From: Candidatus Poseidoniaceae archaeon
GTDB lineage: Archaea; Thermoplasmatota; Poseidoniia; Poseidoniales; Poseidoniaceae
Assembly: GCA_028821785.1 (NCBI GenBank)
Contig: JAPKFC010000013.1
Span: forward strand, 1 to 34,998
Reading direction: 5' to 3'
Length of the DNA: 34,998 bases
Of this stretch, positions 1 to 10,100 are shown piece by piece. The notes under the pieces are model-generated. The model searched no databases and had not been told where the DNA came from. It was given only the letters and a program-made list of their open reading frames with translations. The position numbers and the translations under genes are program-made. Numbering within the stretch: position 1 is the stretch's first letter; every line of letters begins with the position of its first letter.

Positions 1-725
1 TGAAGATCCCATGTAAGTCCTCCATTTAGAGAACGGGAACATTGAGGTCCTGCAGCAGAACTGCCGGTATTAATACAGAAAACAAATATTGTATCATACA
101 TCGCATTACCGTCAACATCTGGCATTGAAGCAATAGATTGGTGATCTTGTGGAGTATAGTATCCCTCTGCAGTGAATGGAATAGACCACGATTGTCCGTC
201 ATCATCCGAATATTCAACGAACATAGCGGTCAGAGCATGCATATCGAATTTTACAATTCGGTCAGTCCATTTATCGACATAGATGTAAGGGTCATTGGAT
301 GAAGGGACCATCCCGATATCAGGGAATACTGGATTAAATGGACCCATATTTGTCCATGATTGACCTTGGTCCATCGATGTATAGATCATGCTTCCTCTAC
401 CGGCTCCACCAAAAGATGCGAAATGGATTCCACCGGTTGATGTAACTCCAATTGTAGGTTCAAAAGTAGTATCGCCTATTCCGTAATAAGTTCCACTAAC
501 AGGGTATGGAGTTGAGTTTCCAGTTAGGTTGTCATATCCGATTGTATCATTACTAGCATTTACTGCACCAGGGTAATGATACCATGATGTAGATGTGAAT
601 AATCCATCCAAAGGAGTAGTAACTTCCACTACTTGTTCAACTTCATCATTTCCAAAACATCCAGATAATGTAGCACTCATCATAAGGAGAGCAAACAAAA
701 TTGCTGGTGATTGACGTAGTCCCAT
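1..725 (-). CDS. Asp-box (BNR-like) lipoprotein, C-terminus beyond window edge
   Basis: Open frame of about 241 codons running off the left edge without a stop. The N-terminus has a short basic region (MGLRQSP), a hydrophobic core and the lipobox LSGC with Cys23, so it should be exported and lipid-anchored. Downstream are Asp-box-like motifs (SMDQGQSW, YSDDGQSW, SLNGGLTW) about 50-60 residues apart, as in beta-propellers of the sialidase/BNR type. These repeats are structural and do not prove glycosidase activity; binding or hydrolysis of extracellular polymers is possible. The ATG at 725 is chosen because it gives a standard signal peptide; an in-frame ATG at 752 would add a Cys-containing leader before it. 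No Shine-Dalgarno is seen, fitting a leaderless mRNA. Divergent from the DHH gene. Confidence 0.75.
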   Translation of the reverse strand, partial: MGLRQSPAILFALLMMSATLSGCFGNDEVEQVVEVTTPLDGLFTSTSWYHYPGAVNASNDTIGYDNLTGNSTPYPVSGTYYGIGDTTFEPTIGVTSTGGIHFASFGGAGRGSMIYTSMDQGQSWTNMGPFNPVFPDIGMVPSSNDPYIYVDKWTDRIVKFDMHALTAMFVEYSDDDGQSWSIPFTAEGYYTPQDHQSIASMPDVDGNAMYDTIFVFCINTGSSAAGPQCSRSLNGGLTWDL

Positions 726-940
726 AATGTTGCGGGGAGGACAATTGCACATGATACTAACGGATAGATGGAATAAATTCGCTTGCCGTGGCGATTGCTA
801 TCGCCTATATGATGTAGGGGAGAGTTCAAAGAGGGGAGACGATTTGTCTAAAACACGGACTTAACCACTGTTATTGAAAATGCGAAGATTGCATAACATT
901 CAAACACCATTGGCATTAATTGTAAAATCGGAGGGATTTG
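726..940. promoter_or_regulatory. Divergent intergenic region, lipoprotein / DHH gene
   Basis: Gene-free 215 nt. On the + side a TTCAAAC element (899-905) lies 39 nt before the ATG at 941 and a strong Shine-Dalgarno GGAGGGA (930-936) ends 4 nt before it, fitting a short leader of about 13 nt. On the - side no clear box is seen beyond an AT-rich stretch around 750-760. No RNA gene or repeat was recognised. Confidence 0.35.
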
Positions 941-2335
941 ATGTTCTTGATAATCGGCTCGGGAAACCTCGCAATACGGTTGGCTACTTGGTGCCAGAGT
1001 AGCAGAAGTTGCATCATCGTTGGTTTGAGTGAAAAGTTGCCAGTTCAGCAACAAGATGAACTTGAAAATGTTGAAGTTATGGCATTGCCGCATGCTGTTT
1101 CACTGAATTCACTACCACTTGGTGATAGGAATCCAACAGCAGTACTATTACTCGACCCAAGTGCTTTGGATGATTCAGATCCTATTCAAGCACTGAATAC
1201 AATGTGGCCAAATGTTCCAATCTTGACCACATTACCGCTTCAAGGGGATGGAATTGATTTAGTTAGTATCGATGATGTTTCATTTGCAGCAATCCAAGAT
1301 AGAATTCGAGCATGGGACCGAAACGATGGTTCAACTGTAGTGCAGCATTATCTTTCAAGCGTTCCTAGTGGCTCTAAGGTTGCAATCTTTTGCCACGATA
1401 ACCCTGACCCCGATGCGCTTGCTGCTGGGCTTGCAATCCATGAATTTGTCAATACTATGGATCTTGATGCTAAATTATACCACGGTGGATTGATTGAACA
1501 CCAACAAAACAGGGCGATGGTTCACCTGCTTGACATTCCAGTACGCCGCTTAATTCTAGATTGGGAGGTGGCGGATGTTCTTAGGGAGAGTGATGTAATT
1601 ATCACTGTTGATTTCCATAGACCTGGTGCGAATAACATCCTACCAGAGGATTGTGTGCCTCATATCATTATTGATCACCATAGTGTTGAAACTAGTGTCG
1701 CTGCCGACATCACAATGGTTCGTCCTGAGTTTTCTGCAACATCCTCAATGGTTGCTAGTTTGTTGATGAGTATCAATTTCCCAATGAATGCTAGAGTTGC
1801 AACCGCATTAGCATTTGGAATAAGAACCGACACTTTGGGTTTCACAAGAGACTTCAATGCGGTTGATATTAGAGCCTTATCATGGTTGAATGCATGGGTG
1901 GATTCAGACTTACTTCGTTCTATAGAAGCACCACCTCGCTCGCAACAAACTCTTGAATCATTCAGTGAAGGGCTCAATAATAGGGTTCTAGTTGGTAAGA
2001 CGCTATTAGCACCGATTAGTCAAATGCCAAATCGCGATGCATTAGCTCAAATAGCCGATTTCTTACTTCCGACTGCAGATGTTGACAATGTCATCGTCTT
2101 CGGTCCAAGACGCGGCAGAATCATTCTTTCAGCAAGAACTAGCAATCCTGACATTCACATCGGTCGTTTATTGGCGGAAAGATGGCCTGATGGACTGGCA
2201 GGAGGGCACAAAGCCCTAGCAGGTGGGCAAATTCCATTCGAAGTGCTATTGGATGAAGTAGTAGATGATGTAGATCAAGCAAGCGATGATGCATTGAAAG
2301 CTATGGCAATAGAACTTGAAAAAGTATTCAATTGA
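941..2335 (+). CDS. DHH-family phosphoesterase with N-terminal Rossmann/TrkA-N-like domain
   Basis: 464 aa. The N-terminus (MFLIIGSGNLAIRLA) is a glycine-rich Rossmann turn as in TrkA-N/RCK domains. The DHH domain follows, with motif HDNPDPDAL near 152-160 and the signature IIIDHH near 242-247; a DHHA1-type GGHKALAGG lies near the C-terminus. These are the metal-binding motifs of RecJ/NrnA/GdpP-like phosphoesterases acting on oligonucleotides or cyclic dinucleotides. The TrkA-N plus DHH-DHHA1 order is known in archaea; whether the substrate is nanoRNA or c-di-AMP cannot be told. The ATG at 941 is preferred over the TTG at 938 because GGAGGGA (930-936) is then spaced 4 nt. The TraB gene follows after 14 nt with a near-copy of the same ribosome site, so the two likely form an operon. 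Confidence 0.88.
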   Translation: MFLIIGSGNLAIRLATWCQSSRSCIIVGLSEKLPVQQQDELENVEVMALPHAVSLNSLPLGDRNPTAVLLLDPSALDDSDPIQALNTMWPNVPILTTLPLQGDGIDLVSIDDVSFAAIQDRIRAWDRNDGSTVVQHYLSSVPSGSKVAIFCHDNPDPDALAAGLAIHEFVNTMDLDAKLYHGGLIEHQQNRAMVHLLDIPVRRLILDWEVADVLRESDVIITVDFHRPGANNILPEDCVPHIIIDHHSVETSVAADITMVRPEFSATSSMVASLLMSINFPMNARVATALAFGIRTDTLGFTRDFNAVDIRALSWLNAWVDSDLLRSIEAPPRSQQTLESFSEGLNNRVLVGKTLLAPISQMPNRDALAQIADFLLPTADVDNVIVFGPRRGRIILSARTSNPDIHIGRLLAERWPDGLAGGHKALAGGQIPFEVLLDEVVDDVDQASDDALKAMAIELEKVFN

Positions 2336-2349
2336 ATCGGAGGGATTGA

Positions 2350-3513
2350 ATGACTACCTCGCCATTTATTGATATTAATCCTAACTTACGCATTCTAGGA
2401 ACTGCTCACGTTGCTACAGCAAGTGTGGAAGCAGTAAGGCATCATATTGCAGAATATCAGCCTGATATAGTCGCTGTGGAATTATGTAAATCAAGACATG
2501 ATGCTTTGACCAGTGACCGTAGATTAGACAAAGAAGGGTTGCTCAAAGTCGTCAAAGAAGGTAAGGCTCCTCTAGTCCTAATCCAGTCATTATTGGCTGC
2601 AGAGCAGAGAAAACTTGGTTTGGACGAAGGCCAGCAACCTGGTGCGGAATTAATCACTGCAGTCGAAGAAGCAAAAGCAGCCGGCTTAGAAGTTGCATTA
2701 GTTGACAGAGATATCCAAGTGACATTGCGAAGAGCATGGAAGAATATGCGATTCATAGAAAAGTTTAGAGTTCTAAAATCATTATTGGCTCAAGAAGATG
2801 CAGAAGAAGAAGTACTTGATGTCAACACACTTCTTGACGATAGTGATTTGTTATCTTCATTGATGGAGGAGTTAAGAGGATTTTCTCCAGGTGCTGGTAA
2901 AGTCTTAATCGATGAAAGAGATGAATATTTAGCAACAAAACTTTCTGCTCTAAATTCAGACAAGAAGGTTTTGGCAGTAGTCGGTGCAGGTCATCTAGCG
3001 GGTATTAAGGAGTACTTAGTTGAGGATAAATGTGATATTAAGCGTGTAGAAGAATTACAAAGTCTTCCACGAAAAACAGTCGCTATGAAAGTAATGCCTT
3101 GGGCGATACCAATGCTGGTAATGGGATTGATGGCCTATTATTTGTCCACAGGTAGCGATATTGACTTGGTTCAATTTTTCACAGTTTGGACTGCAGCGAA
3201 CGCTATTTTTGCCGCTATTGGATGCATTATTGCAAGAGGTCATCCATTGGCGATACTAACAGCAGCACTCGCCTCTCCAATCACCTCATTGAATCCGACA
3301 CTAGCAGCGGGTTGGTTTGCAGGATATGTACAATTGAAAATTGCAGAACCTAGTGCAGAAGATTTAGCAGATTTCCTGAAATTAGAACGGCTTGGAATGT
3401 TTTGGTCAAATAAAGCTGGTAGAGTTTTGATGGTCACAGCAATGACCAATCTTGGTAGTATGGCCGGTGCATGGGTGGCTGCAGCAGGATTGCTCGGTGG
3501 ATTCGGATTATAA
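2350..3513 (+). CDS. TraB/PrgY-family membrane protein
   Basis: 387 aa. The N-terminal half carries TraB family marks: LGTAH (residues 16-20) at the start of the first strand, VAVELCKSRHDAL after it, and VVGAGHLAGI near residue 220. The C-terminal third has hydrophobic segments beginning MKVMPWAIPMLVMGLMAYYL and ending GAWVAAAGLLGGFGL, so it is anchored in the membrane with the TraB domain probably cytosolic. TraB domains resemble EreA/ChaN/Tiki folds; in bacteria PrgY/TraB reduce peptide pheromone activity, but the archaeal role is unknown. The start has a strong Shine-Dalgarno GGAGGGA (2339-2345). Likely co-transcribed with the DHH gene. Its stop is 1 nt from the stop of the convergent folP. 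Confidence 0.85.
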   Translation: MTTSPFIDINPNLRILGTAHVATASVEAVRHHIAEYQPDIVAVELCKSRHDALTSDRRLDKEGLLKVVKEGKAPLVLIQSLLAAEQRKLGLDEGQQPGAELITAVEEAKAAGLEVALVDRDIQVTLRRAWKNMRFIEKFRVLKSLLAQEDAEEEVLDVNTLLDDSDLLSSLMEELRGFSPGAGKVLIDERDEYLATKLSALNSDKKVLAVVGAGHLAGIKEYLVEDKCDIKRVEELQSLPRKTVAMKVMPWAIPMLVMGLMAYYLSTGSDIDLVQFFTVWTAANAIFAAIGCIIARGHPLAILTAALASPITSLNPTLAAGWFAGYVQLKIAEPSAEDLADFLKLERLGMFWSNKAGRVLMVTAMTNLGSMAGAWVAAAGLLGGFGL

Positions 3514-3514
3514 C

Positions 3515-4378
3515 TCACAAATTATTGAGAACTTTGAGTAAGTCAATGTGCTCCTCAACATCATGAACACGTAGAATATCTATGCCCTCATTATGGGCAA
3601 AGGCGGCAACTGCAAGAGTTCCAGACAATCGATCATCTGTATTTGTTTTACCAGTTAATTGAGATATTATTGATTTTCTTGAAACTCCCCATAGAATGGA
3701 ATAATTGTTATTTGCGCGAAACATTTCATGGTTTTGAAGTAATTCCACATTATGTTGTAGAGTTTTTCCAAAGCCTATACCTGGGTCCAAACAGATCAAT
3801 TGTTCAGGATGTCCAGCCATAACCAATGCATTTGCAATTTCTTTCAAGTTTTCTGAAACTTCTTGGCTACAGTTTTCGTAGGTTGGGTTTGCTTGCATGT
3901 TATTTGGTTCACCTTGCATATGCATAATGCAAACAGCACAACCGCTGTCAAGTACAACTTCAACCATTTCAGAGTCGCGTAGCCCAGATACATCATTTAT
4001 CATATCGGCTCCTACTGCAATCGCTTGCCTTGCGACTTCGGCTTTTCTTGTATCAATCGAAATCAATCCGTCTTGATTTGCTTGCCTTAGTCCATTGATG
4101 ACAGGAATTACTCTGTCAAGTTCTTCTTGTAGTGAAACAGTTTCAGCATTTGGCCTTGTTGATTCACCACCGACGTCAACCCAAGTTGCACCCTGATTCC
4201 ACATCTTCAATCCATTTTCAATCGCGCAATCTAGACTGTCTTGTCTTGAGGCTGGATGGAATGAATCGGGAGTGATATTGAGAATCCCCATTATTATGCA
4301 GGAATCTTCATCATTCCTGCGTAAAGCCGCAGAAACGACCTCTCGGCGGGAATCATTGGGTCTAGAGTCACGCCTCAT
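3515..4378 (-). CDS. folP: dihydropteroate synthase
   Basis: 287 aa from the ATG at 4378. Joins 6-hydroxymethyl-dihydropterin diphosphate to p-aminobenzoate in folate synthesis. The TIM-barrel signatures are complete: MGILNITPDSF, GATWVDVGGESTRPNA, IDTRKAEVARQAIAVGADMI with NDVSG following, MHMQGEPNNMQ, LDPGIGFGKT and GVSRKS. The frame stays open upstream to about 4825, but that part is low-complexity Ser/Asn-rich and antisense to the membrane protein at 4431, so it is rejected. The ATG at 4378 leaves about 29 residues before MGILN, enough for the first barrel strand; the ATG at 4291 would remove that strand. A TATA-like element centred near 4405 is 27 nt upstream. FolB is also encoded in this window. 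Confidence 0.93.
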   Translation of the reverse strand: MRRDSRPNDSRREVVSAALRRNDEDSCIIMGILNITPDSFHPASRQDSLDCAIENGLKMWNQGATWVDVGGESTRPNAETVSLQEELDRVIPVINGLRQANQDGLISIDTRKAEVARQAIAVGADMINDVSGLRDSEMVEVVLDSGCAVCIMHMQGEPNNMQANPTYENCSQEVSENLKEIANALVMAGHPEQLICLDPGIGFGKTLQHNVELLQNHEMFRANNNYSILWGVSRKSIISQLTGKTNTDDRLSGTLAVAAFAHNEGIDILRVHDVEEHIDLLKVLNNL

Positions 4379-4399
4379 CGTCAAGGCCAGCGCGGCAGG

Positions 4400-4410
4400 T
4401 TTCATAAGAT
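4400..4410. promoter_or_regulatory. Candidate bidirectional TATA element, folP / membrane protein
   Basis: TTTCATAAGAT sits in the 52-nt divergent gap. Its centre is about 27 nt from the folP ATG (4378) and 26 nt from the + strand ATG (4431), the archaeal TATA-to-start distance for leaderless mRNAs in both directions. No Shine-Dalgarno precedes either ATG. Inferred from spacing only. Confidence 0.4.
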
Positions 4411-4430
4411 GTGACAGTGAAGCACTCCGT

Positions 4431-5090
4431 ATGTCCGAAGAGGCCGAAGTATTGGAATTTGAGGATGAAGCACCTATAATTCCCTCTCTTGAGGTAGATG
4501 ACCCCAGTGAATCCAATCTAGAATTAGCCAACCGTCTGATTGAAAGATTGAGTCCAGAAAACCGAGGTGCATTAAGAGAAATGATCTCTAAGAAAGGGTC
4601 ATTTGGAGGAGGATTAGTAACTCTAATGGTAGTATTTTGGTGGTTAGCAGTAGATTCTGTTGTAAGCGATAATTTAGATGTTGGACTTTCCAAGTTCTTT
4701 GGTTTTAATTTCTCAGAAGTTGCACTTATCGTTATTGGATTAGCCCTAATCTCTTCTATTCTCAAAGACTTTAGCAGAGAACTTGGGTTATTAGCACCTT
4801 CATTCATTTCCGGTGGCATGGTCATTTTCAGCGCACTCTATGTCGTTGAACCACTAATTAACGGATTATGGCCAAATGATTTTGACTTGAATGAAGGATT
4901 ATTTAGAACATTTAGATTAACTATTCTGTGGGTTGGTGTTACAATTGGAGCAAAATTATTAGTCGATTCAGCATTACTAATGTGGCTCAAACAATTCTGT
5001 GATGCCAAGGGAATTGATATTCAATCAAACAATCCAGAACCACCACAAGAGATAACTGAAGATACTGATGTATTAGAGGAATTCTTGTGA
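4431..5090 (+). CDS. Predicted four-helix membrane protein, unknown function
   Basis: 219 aa. The N-terminus is acidic (MSEEAEVLEFEDEAP) and followed by an amphipathic stretch (ELANRLIERLSPENRGALREM). About four hydrophobic segments follow: near 58-78 (VTLMVVFWWLAVDSVV), 90-110 (VALIVIGLALISSIL), 118-140 (SGGMVIFSALYVVEPLI) and 155-182 (ILWVGVTIGAKLLVDSALL). The C-terminus is again acidic (ITEDTDVLEEFL). No family is recognised. The frame can be read from 4272, but that part overlaps folP in antisense; ATG 4431 is preferred because it lies 26 nt downstream of a TATA-like element. Trm56 starts 37 nt after its stop, so they may be co-transcribed. Confidence 0.75.
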   Translation: MSEEAEVLEFEDEAPIIPSLEVDDPSESNLELANRLIERLSPENRGALREMISKKGSFGGGLVTLMVVFWWLAVDSVVSDNLDVGLSKFFGFNFSEVALIVIGLALISSILKDFSRELGLLAPSFISGGMVIFSALYVVEPLINGLWPNDFDLNEGLFRTFRLTILWVGVTIGAKLLVDSALLMWLKQFCDAKGIDIQSNNPEPPQEITEDTDVLEEFL

Positions 5091-5127
5091 CGGCATCCTC
5101 TTGAAGGACTGATTGTTGGCTTGCGGC

Positions 5128-5697
5128 ATGGCAGGTGAGAGACTTGATATTTTGCGCCTAGGTTATCGCAGAGGGCGTGACCCACGCATCACCACCCATC
5201 TTGCACTTGTTGGAAGAGCGCTTGGCGCTGATAGATTTCTACTAGCTGGTGATGATGATGAAAAGATGTTTGATAATGTTAAATCAGTCAATGCCCGTTT
5301 CGGTGGCGATATGCAGTGCGAGCATATCAAGAGTCCAATGAGTTGGCTTCGAAGATTTGTATCGGAAGATGCAGGCGATGGCGAGGCTGGAGTTGCGATC
5401 CACCTCACCATGTATGGTGAACCATTTAGAGAAGCGATTCCTCGAATTAGGAGAGATAGACCTGTAGCAATAATTGTTGGTGGTGCGAAAGTACCCGGGG
5501 ATGTCTACAAATTATCGCAATATAATGTCGCGGTTGGAAATCAACCACATTCGGAAGTAGCCGCTTTAGCCCTCTTTCTTGATGCGTGGTATGGAGAGGC
5601 TGCAAGCGAAAGAAATTTTGATGGTGCCCGCTTGATAATTGAACCATCGCCAGATGGTAAGAAAGTTATAGATTTAGAGCACCAAGAAGAAGAGTAA
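5128..5697 (+). CDS. tRNA (cytidine(56)-2'-O)-methyltransferase Trm56
   Basis: 189 aa. Archaeal SPOUT-class enzyme that 2'-O-methylates C56 in the T-loop of tRNA using SAM. The start DILRLGYRRGRDPRITTH matches the conserved archaeal opening (xLRLGHRxxRDxRxTTH). The trefoil-knot SAM site is represented by IIVGGAKVPGDVY and VAVGNQPHSEVAALALFLD. Length is normal for the family. The ATG at 5128 fits family starts better than the upstream in-frame TTG at 5113. The acidic tail (EHQEEE) runs into a 7-bp inverted repeat covering the stop codon. Confidence 0.9.
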   Translation: MAGERLDILRLGYRRGRDPRITTHLALVGRALGADRFLLAGDDDEKMFDNVKSVNARFGGDMQCEHIKSPMSWLRRFVSEDAGDGEAGVAIHLTMYGEPFREAIPRIRRDRPVAIIVGGAKVPGDVYKLSQYNVAVGNQPHSEVAALALFLDAWYGEAASERNFDGARLIIEPSPDGKKVIDLEHQEEE

Positions 5698-5711
5698 GTA
5701 TATTCTTACTC
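5692..5711 (+). terminator. Weak hairpin at the trm56 stop codon
   Basis: Perfect 7-bp inverted repeat GAGTAAG / CTTACTC with a 6-nt AT loop, overlapping the TAA stop (5695-5697). No long T-run follows. It may be a terminator or chance. Confidence 0.2.
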
Positions 5712-5818
5712 AGTGTGCTTATTGGTATTCTTGCTTTGTAATGATTCAATGCGTTTTGTTTGATAATCTATGCTTTTCATACCTAATGACTATGAGTCGC
5801 CGGTAACGACCAAAGTTG

Positions 5819-7126
5819 ATGTCGGGAGACGGTTCGCAGTACGGCAGTTTCTCCCCCGGCTCTAGATGCCGCGGAGTTGGCACCACTCCCACCTTTTTTG
5901 ATGCCGCAGATGGACTGGTTTCCGGCGAGGAATTACCACCTTCTGCAAGCGGTGAAGGAATTCTATTAACTGCGGATGGTGGCCGTTATGAGGGTTCTCT
6001 TTTCGGTGCAGAAAAACATGGTGAAGGCGAATTGGTATTTACAACTGGAATGATGGGATACCAAGAATCATTGACAGACCCATCATTCGCCGGACAAGTA
6101 CTAACCTTCACTTATCCATTGATTGGAAATTACGGCATTCATCAAGGAAAGTCTGAGTCATCTAGTGTCTGGCCACGTGGAATTGTGGTCCGTCATGCAA
6201 TGACCCAACCCGATCATCGCGATTCAATTGCAACTATTGGAGAATTGATGAGGTTGCATGAAGTTCCTGGAATTGAGGGCATTGATACGAGATCTATCAC
6301 TCGCAGAGTTAGGGAACTTGGTACTGTGTTGTGTGTATTTGGGCCTAAAGATGCAGAACAGCAACTCAATGCAAGATTGCAACAATTGACTTCACCAGAT
6401 TTGGAAGACCTCGTCGATGAAGTATCAATTAACTCACCTGTTATTCTCAATGAGGGTGCAGTTGATGCGTTAAACCGCCCATTGCCTCGTCTTGGAGCCT
6501 TAGATTGTGGAATCAAATATAATATTTTGAGAAACCTTTGCCGCCACTTTGAAGTTGTTTGGTGTCCACCTAATACTGATTTTGCTACTTTGAAAAACAA
6601 TTATCAAATCGATGCATTATTCTGTTCAAATGGACCAGGTGACCCTGCTCATGGTGGAATGGCAAATCACGCTAAGAATACACTGGCCGCTGCTGTAAAG
6701 GACCATATGCCGGTCATGGGGATTTGTTTAGGCCATCAACTAATGGGACTTGCTTCTGGTTTGCAGACCTACAAAATGCGATATGGGCACCGTGGTGCAA
6801 ATCAACCAGTGGTTGACTTAGCAGATGGCACTGTTTTAATCACCAGCCAAAATCATGGTTTTGCAGTTGCTGACCCCGAGTCTGGGATGTTAGCAGCTCA
6901 TCCAAGTGGAGCCTGTTCAGAGTTGGTTGAAAGCCAGCATGGAGCAGAGGTCAAAGTTCGCTATGTCAATGCTAATGACAGAACAGTTGAGGGATTGGAT
7001 ATCGTAGGCCACCCATCATTTACAGTTCAATTTCATCCCGAAGCATGCCCCGGTCCTAATGATGCTGCACCATTATTCCAACGCTTTAGAGAAATAGTTG
7101 ATTCTCATTTGGGAGGTGGATTGTAA
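5819..7126 (+). CDS. carA: carbamoyl-phosphate synthase small (glutaminase) subunit
   Basis: 435 aa from ATG 5819. Hydrolyses glutamine and passes ammonia to CarB for carbamoyl phosphate, feeding pyrimidines and arginine. The N-terminal CarA domain begins at about residue 48 (ILLTADGGRYEGSLFG) and includes TGMMGYQESLTDPSFAGQ. The class I amidotransferase domain has the nucleophile in MGICLGHQLMG (Cys303) and HPEACPGP (His406, Glu408), so the triad is intact. About 45 residues rich in Gly and Ser precede the usual start. That stretch holds no in-frame ATG, GTG or TTG, so the extension is either real or the true start is non-standard. The stop overlaps the carB start by 1 nt (TAATG). Confidence 0.95.
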   Translation: MSGDGSQYGSFSPGSRCRGVGTTPTFFDAADGLVSGEELPPSASGEGILLTADGGRYEGSLFGAEKHGEGELVFTTGMMGYQESLTDPSFAGQVLTFTYPLIGNYGIHQGKSESSSVWPRGIVVRHAMTQPDHRDSIATIGELMRLHEVPGIEGIDTRSITRRVRELGTVLCVFGPKDAEQQLNARLQQLTSPDLEDLVDEVSINSPVILNEGAVDALNRPLPRLGALDCGIKYNILRNLCRHFEVVWCPPNTDFATLKNNYQIDALFCSNGPGDPAHGGMANHAKNTLAAAVKDHMPVMGICLGHQLMGLASGLQTYKMRYGHRGANQPVVDLADGTVLITSQNHGFAVADPESGMLAAHPSGACSELVESQHGAEVKVRYVNANDRTVEGLDIVGHPSFTVQFHPEACPGPNDAAPLFQRFREIVDSHLGGGL

Positions 7127-10100
7127 TGCCAAGGCGAGATGACATAGAAACGATTCTCGTTCTCGGTAGCGGTCCGATAAAAATTGGTCAGGCTGCAGAG
7201 TTTGACTTCTCGGGAAGTCAAGCAGTAAAGGCATTGCGAGAGGATGGCTATCGAGTCATTTTGGTGAATTCTAATCCAGCAACAATTCAAAATGATCCGG
7301 AGATGGCAGATGTAGTGTATATTGAACCGCTGCTGCCAGAAACAATAAAGAGAATTATGGAAATTGAGAAACCGTGTGCATTATTGGCAGGGATGGGTGG
7401 ACAAACCGCTCTAAATATTGCTAGTGAACTAGCACATAATGGTACTTTAGAAGAATTGGGTATTGAGTTGATTGGTTCTGATTTAGATGCAATTGATAAG
7501 GCGGAAGATAGACAATTATTCAACGATGTATGCGAGTCTATAGGTTTGCCATTGAGTGAGGCTATCGCCTGTACTACCATGGATGAGGTTATTGCAGCAG
7601 CAGAACAATTAGCATCTTGGCCTATTTTGATACGACCTGCATTTACCCTGGGTGGACTTGGTGGTGGAACTGCTTGGGATATGGGGCAATTAGTTGAAAT
7701 TGCTACGTTAGGACTTAGAAATTCAAGAATAAGCCAAGTTCTTATCGAGGAATCAATTCTCGGGTGGCAAGAATTGGAATATGAGGTCATGAGAGATGAT
7801 GCGGACAATGCAATCATCGTTTGCACAATGGAAAACATTGACCCGATGGGAGTTCATACGGGAGAATCAACTGTCGTTGCACCACTTCAATCATTCAGCG
7901 ATGCAGACCACCAAATATTACGAGATCAAGCACTTAGATTAATTCGGGCATTGAATATCAAGGGTGGTTGTAATGTTCAATTTGCTTTCAACCAATCAAC
8001 TGGTGAAATTAGAGTAATTGAAGTCAATCCTCGTGTTTCACGTTCTTCAGCACTTGCCAGTAAAGCCACTGGATATCCAATTGCTCGCATGGGTGCGAAG
8101 ATTGCAGTAGGCTATACTCTTGATGAATTACCAAATCCAATTACTGGAGAGGGAACGACTGCTGCCTTTGAACCAACTCTAGATTATTGCGTTGTCAAAA
8201 TACCGCGTTGGCCATTTGACAAATTCCGAACTGCGGATAGAACTCTAGGTACAAGCATGAAATCTACTGGCGAAGTAATGGCAATAGGGCGTAACTTTGA
8301 GGAGGCTTTCCTCAAGGCTTGGGCCAGCCTTGAGCAAGGTTATGCGTATCCAAGGCCTCTGACAAGAGCGGATGAATCAGAGGGTGAAGGCATGGCTACA
8401 AGGGCTTTGGAGACACTTCCTGATAGCCTTCTTGTAGAATGGTGCAGAGTTGCAACAGATCGTAGAATGGGTGCTTTAATTGAAGCCTTTAGGCGTGGCT
8501 GGAGCGTAGAGAAAGTTCATGAGATTACTAGGATTACTAGATGGTTCCTTTATCGTTTCGAGAATATTGCTCAAATGGAAGCAGAAATATCCGCAACAGA
8601 ATCATTACCAAGTCAATTAGAATATAATCAAATCAGGCACTGGAAGAGTCACGGATTCAGTGATGCACACATCGCTGATGCACTGGCCAAATTCCCTGCA
8701 TTAGGTCCAAAATCATTGCAAAGTGGCCACAATGAGCAGGCGGTAATGCTGCGCCGTCACGAACTAGAACTACATCCAAAATACAGGATGGTAGATTCTT
8801 GCGCAGCCGAATTTGCTGCCAAGACTCCTTATTATTATTCAACATATGAAATTAATGACGATTTGGGAATAGATAAATTGCCAGATTTGGAAAATAGAAC
8901 AAAGCAGCGATTGGTTGCAATAGGTTCAGGGCCGATTAGAATTGGACAAGGTATTGAATTTGATTATGGTTGCGTACACGCAGTTAAGGCGATACGCGAA
9001 GCAGGTCACGATGCAATATTGATAAATAATAATCCTGAAACAGTATCTACTGATTTTGATACCTCTGACCGATTATACTTTGAGCCTTTAACATTAGAAT
9101 ATGTATCTGAAATCTTGTTACGTGAGAATGCACATGGAATCTTGTTGCAGTTTGGAGGACAAACTGCAATTAATTTGGCAGAACCATTGCAACAAAGAAT
9201 GCCACATCTGGAAACACTAGGGCTAGAATTGAGTATAATGGGCACTTCGTGTGATGCTATTGATGAAGCAAGTGATAGAGATCGATTTGAGAAGTTTGCC
9301 AAGCGTAATGGAATACGCATGCCACGTGGTCAAACCGGAACTACAGCTGATGATGTACGCGAGGCGATTAAGAACATTGGTTTCCCAGTATTGATTCGAC
9401 CATCTTATGTTCTTGGTGGGAGAGGAATGGAGATACTTTCAAACGATAAGCAAGTTAATGCTTACTTAGAAGAGGCTTACTTGGCTCCAGACAAACCATT
9501 GCTAATCGATGAGTATCTTGGACATGCTACTGAACTTGATGTTGATGCTGCTGCTGATGGTGAACAAGTATTGGTGGGCGCGATAATGGAGCACCTGGAA
9601 CAAGCTGGAATACATTCAGGAGATTCAACTTGTTTCATCCCAACACAGAACATTTCACCAGAGATGCTGAAAAGAGTCGATGAGCAAACAAGAATTATCG
9701 GTTTGAAACTAAAGATAAAAGGTTGCTATAATATTCAATTTGCAATTCAAGGCGATAACTTATACTGTTTAGAAGTGAATCCACGTTCATCTAGAACTGT
9801 TCCATTCGTTGCTAAATCAACTGGTTTACCAATGGCAAGAATCGCTGCAAGAATCACAATCGGTATTCCGTTATCACAACAGGAAATACCTCGTCGCACA
9901 ACAGGTCATGTTTGTGTTAAGGCACCAGTTTTCCCGTTCATTAAGTTAAGGGGGTTAGACCCAGCACCTGGTCCTGAGATGAAATCAACCGGAGAGGTAT
10001 TTGGTTCGGATACCAGGGCTGACCTGGCATATCTCAAGGCCCGCTTGGCAACTGAAATTCCAGTTGCTACAGAGGGTGGTGCTTATCTTACAGTAAGGGA

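Noticed and set aside
4379-4825. Upstream extension of folP to 436 codons
   Set aside because: Low-complexity frame antisense to the membrane protein; the dihydropteroate synthase domain begins downstream and a TATA-like element marks ATG 4378.
7287-7838. 183-codon minus frame inside carB
   Set aside because: Antisense shadow of a well-supported gene.
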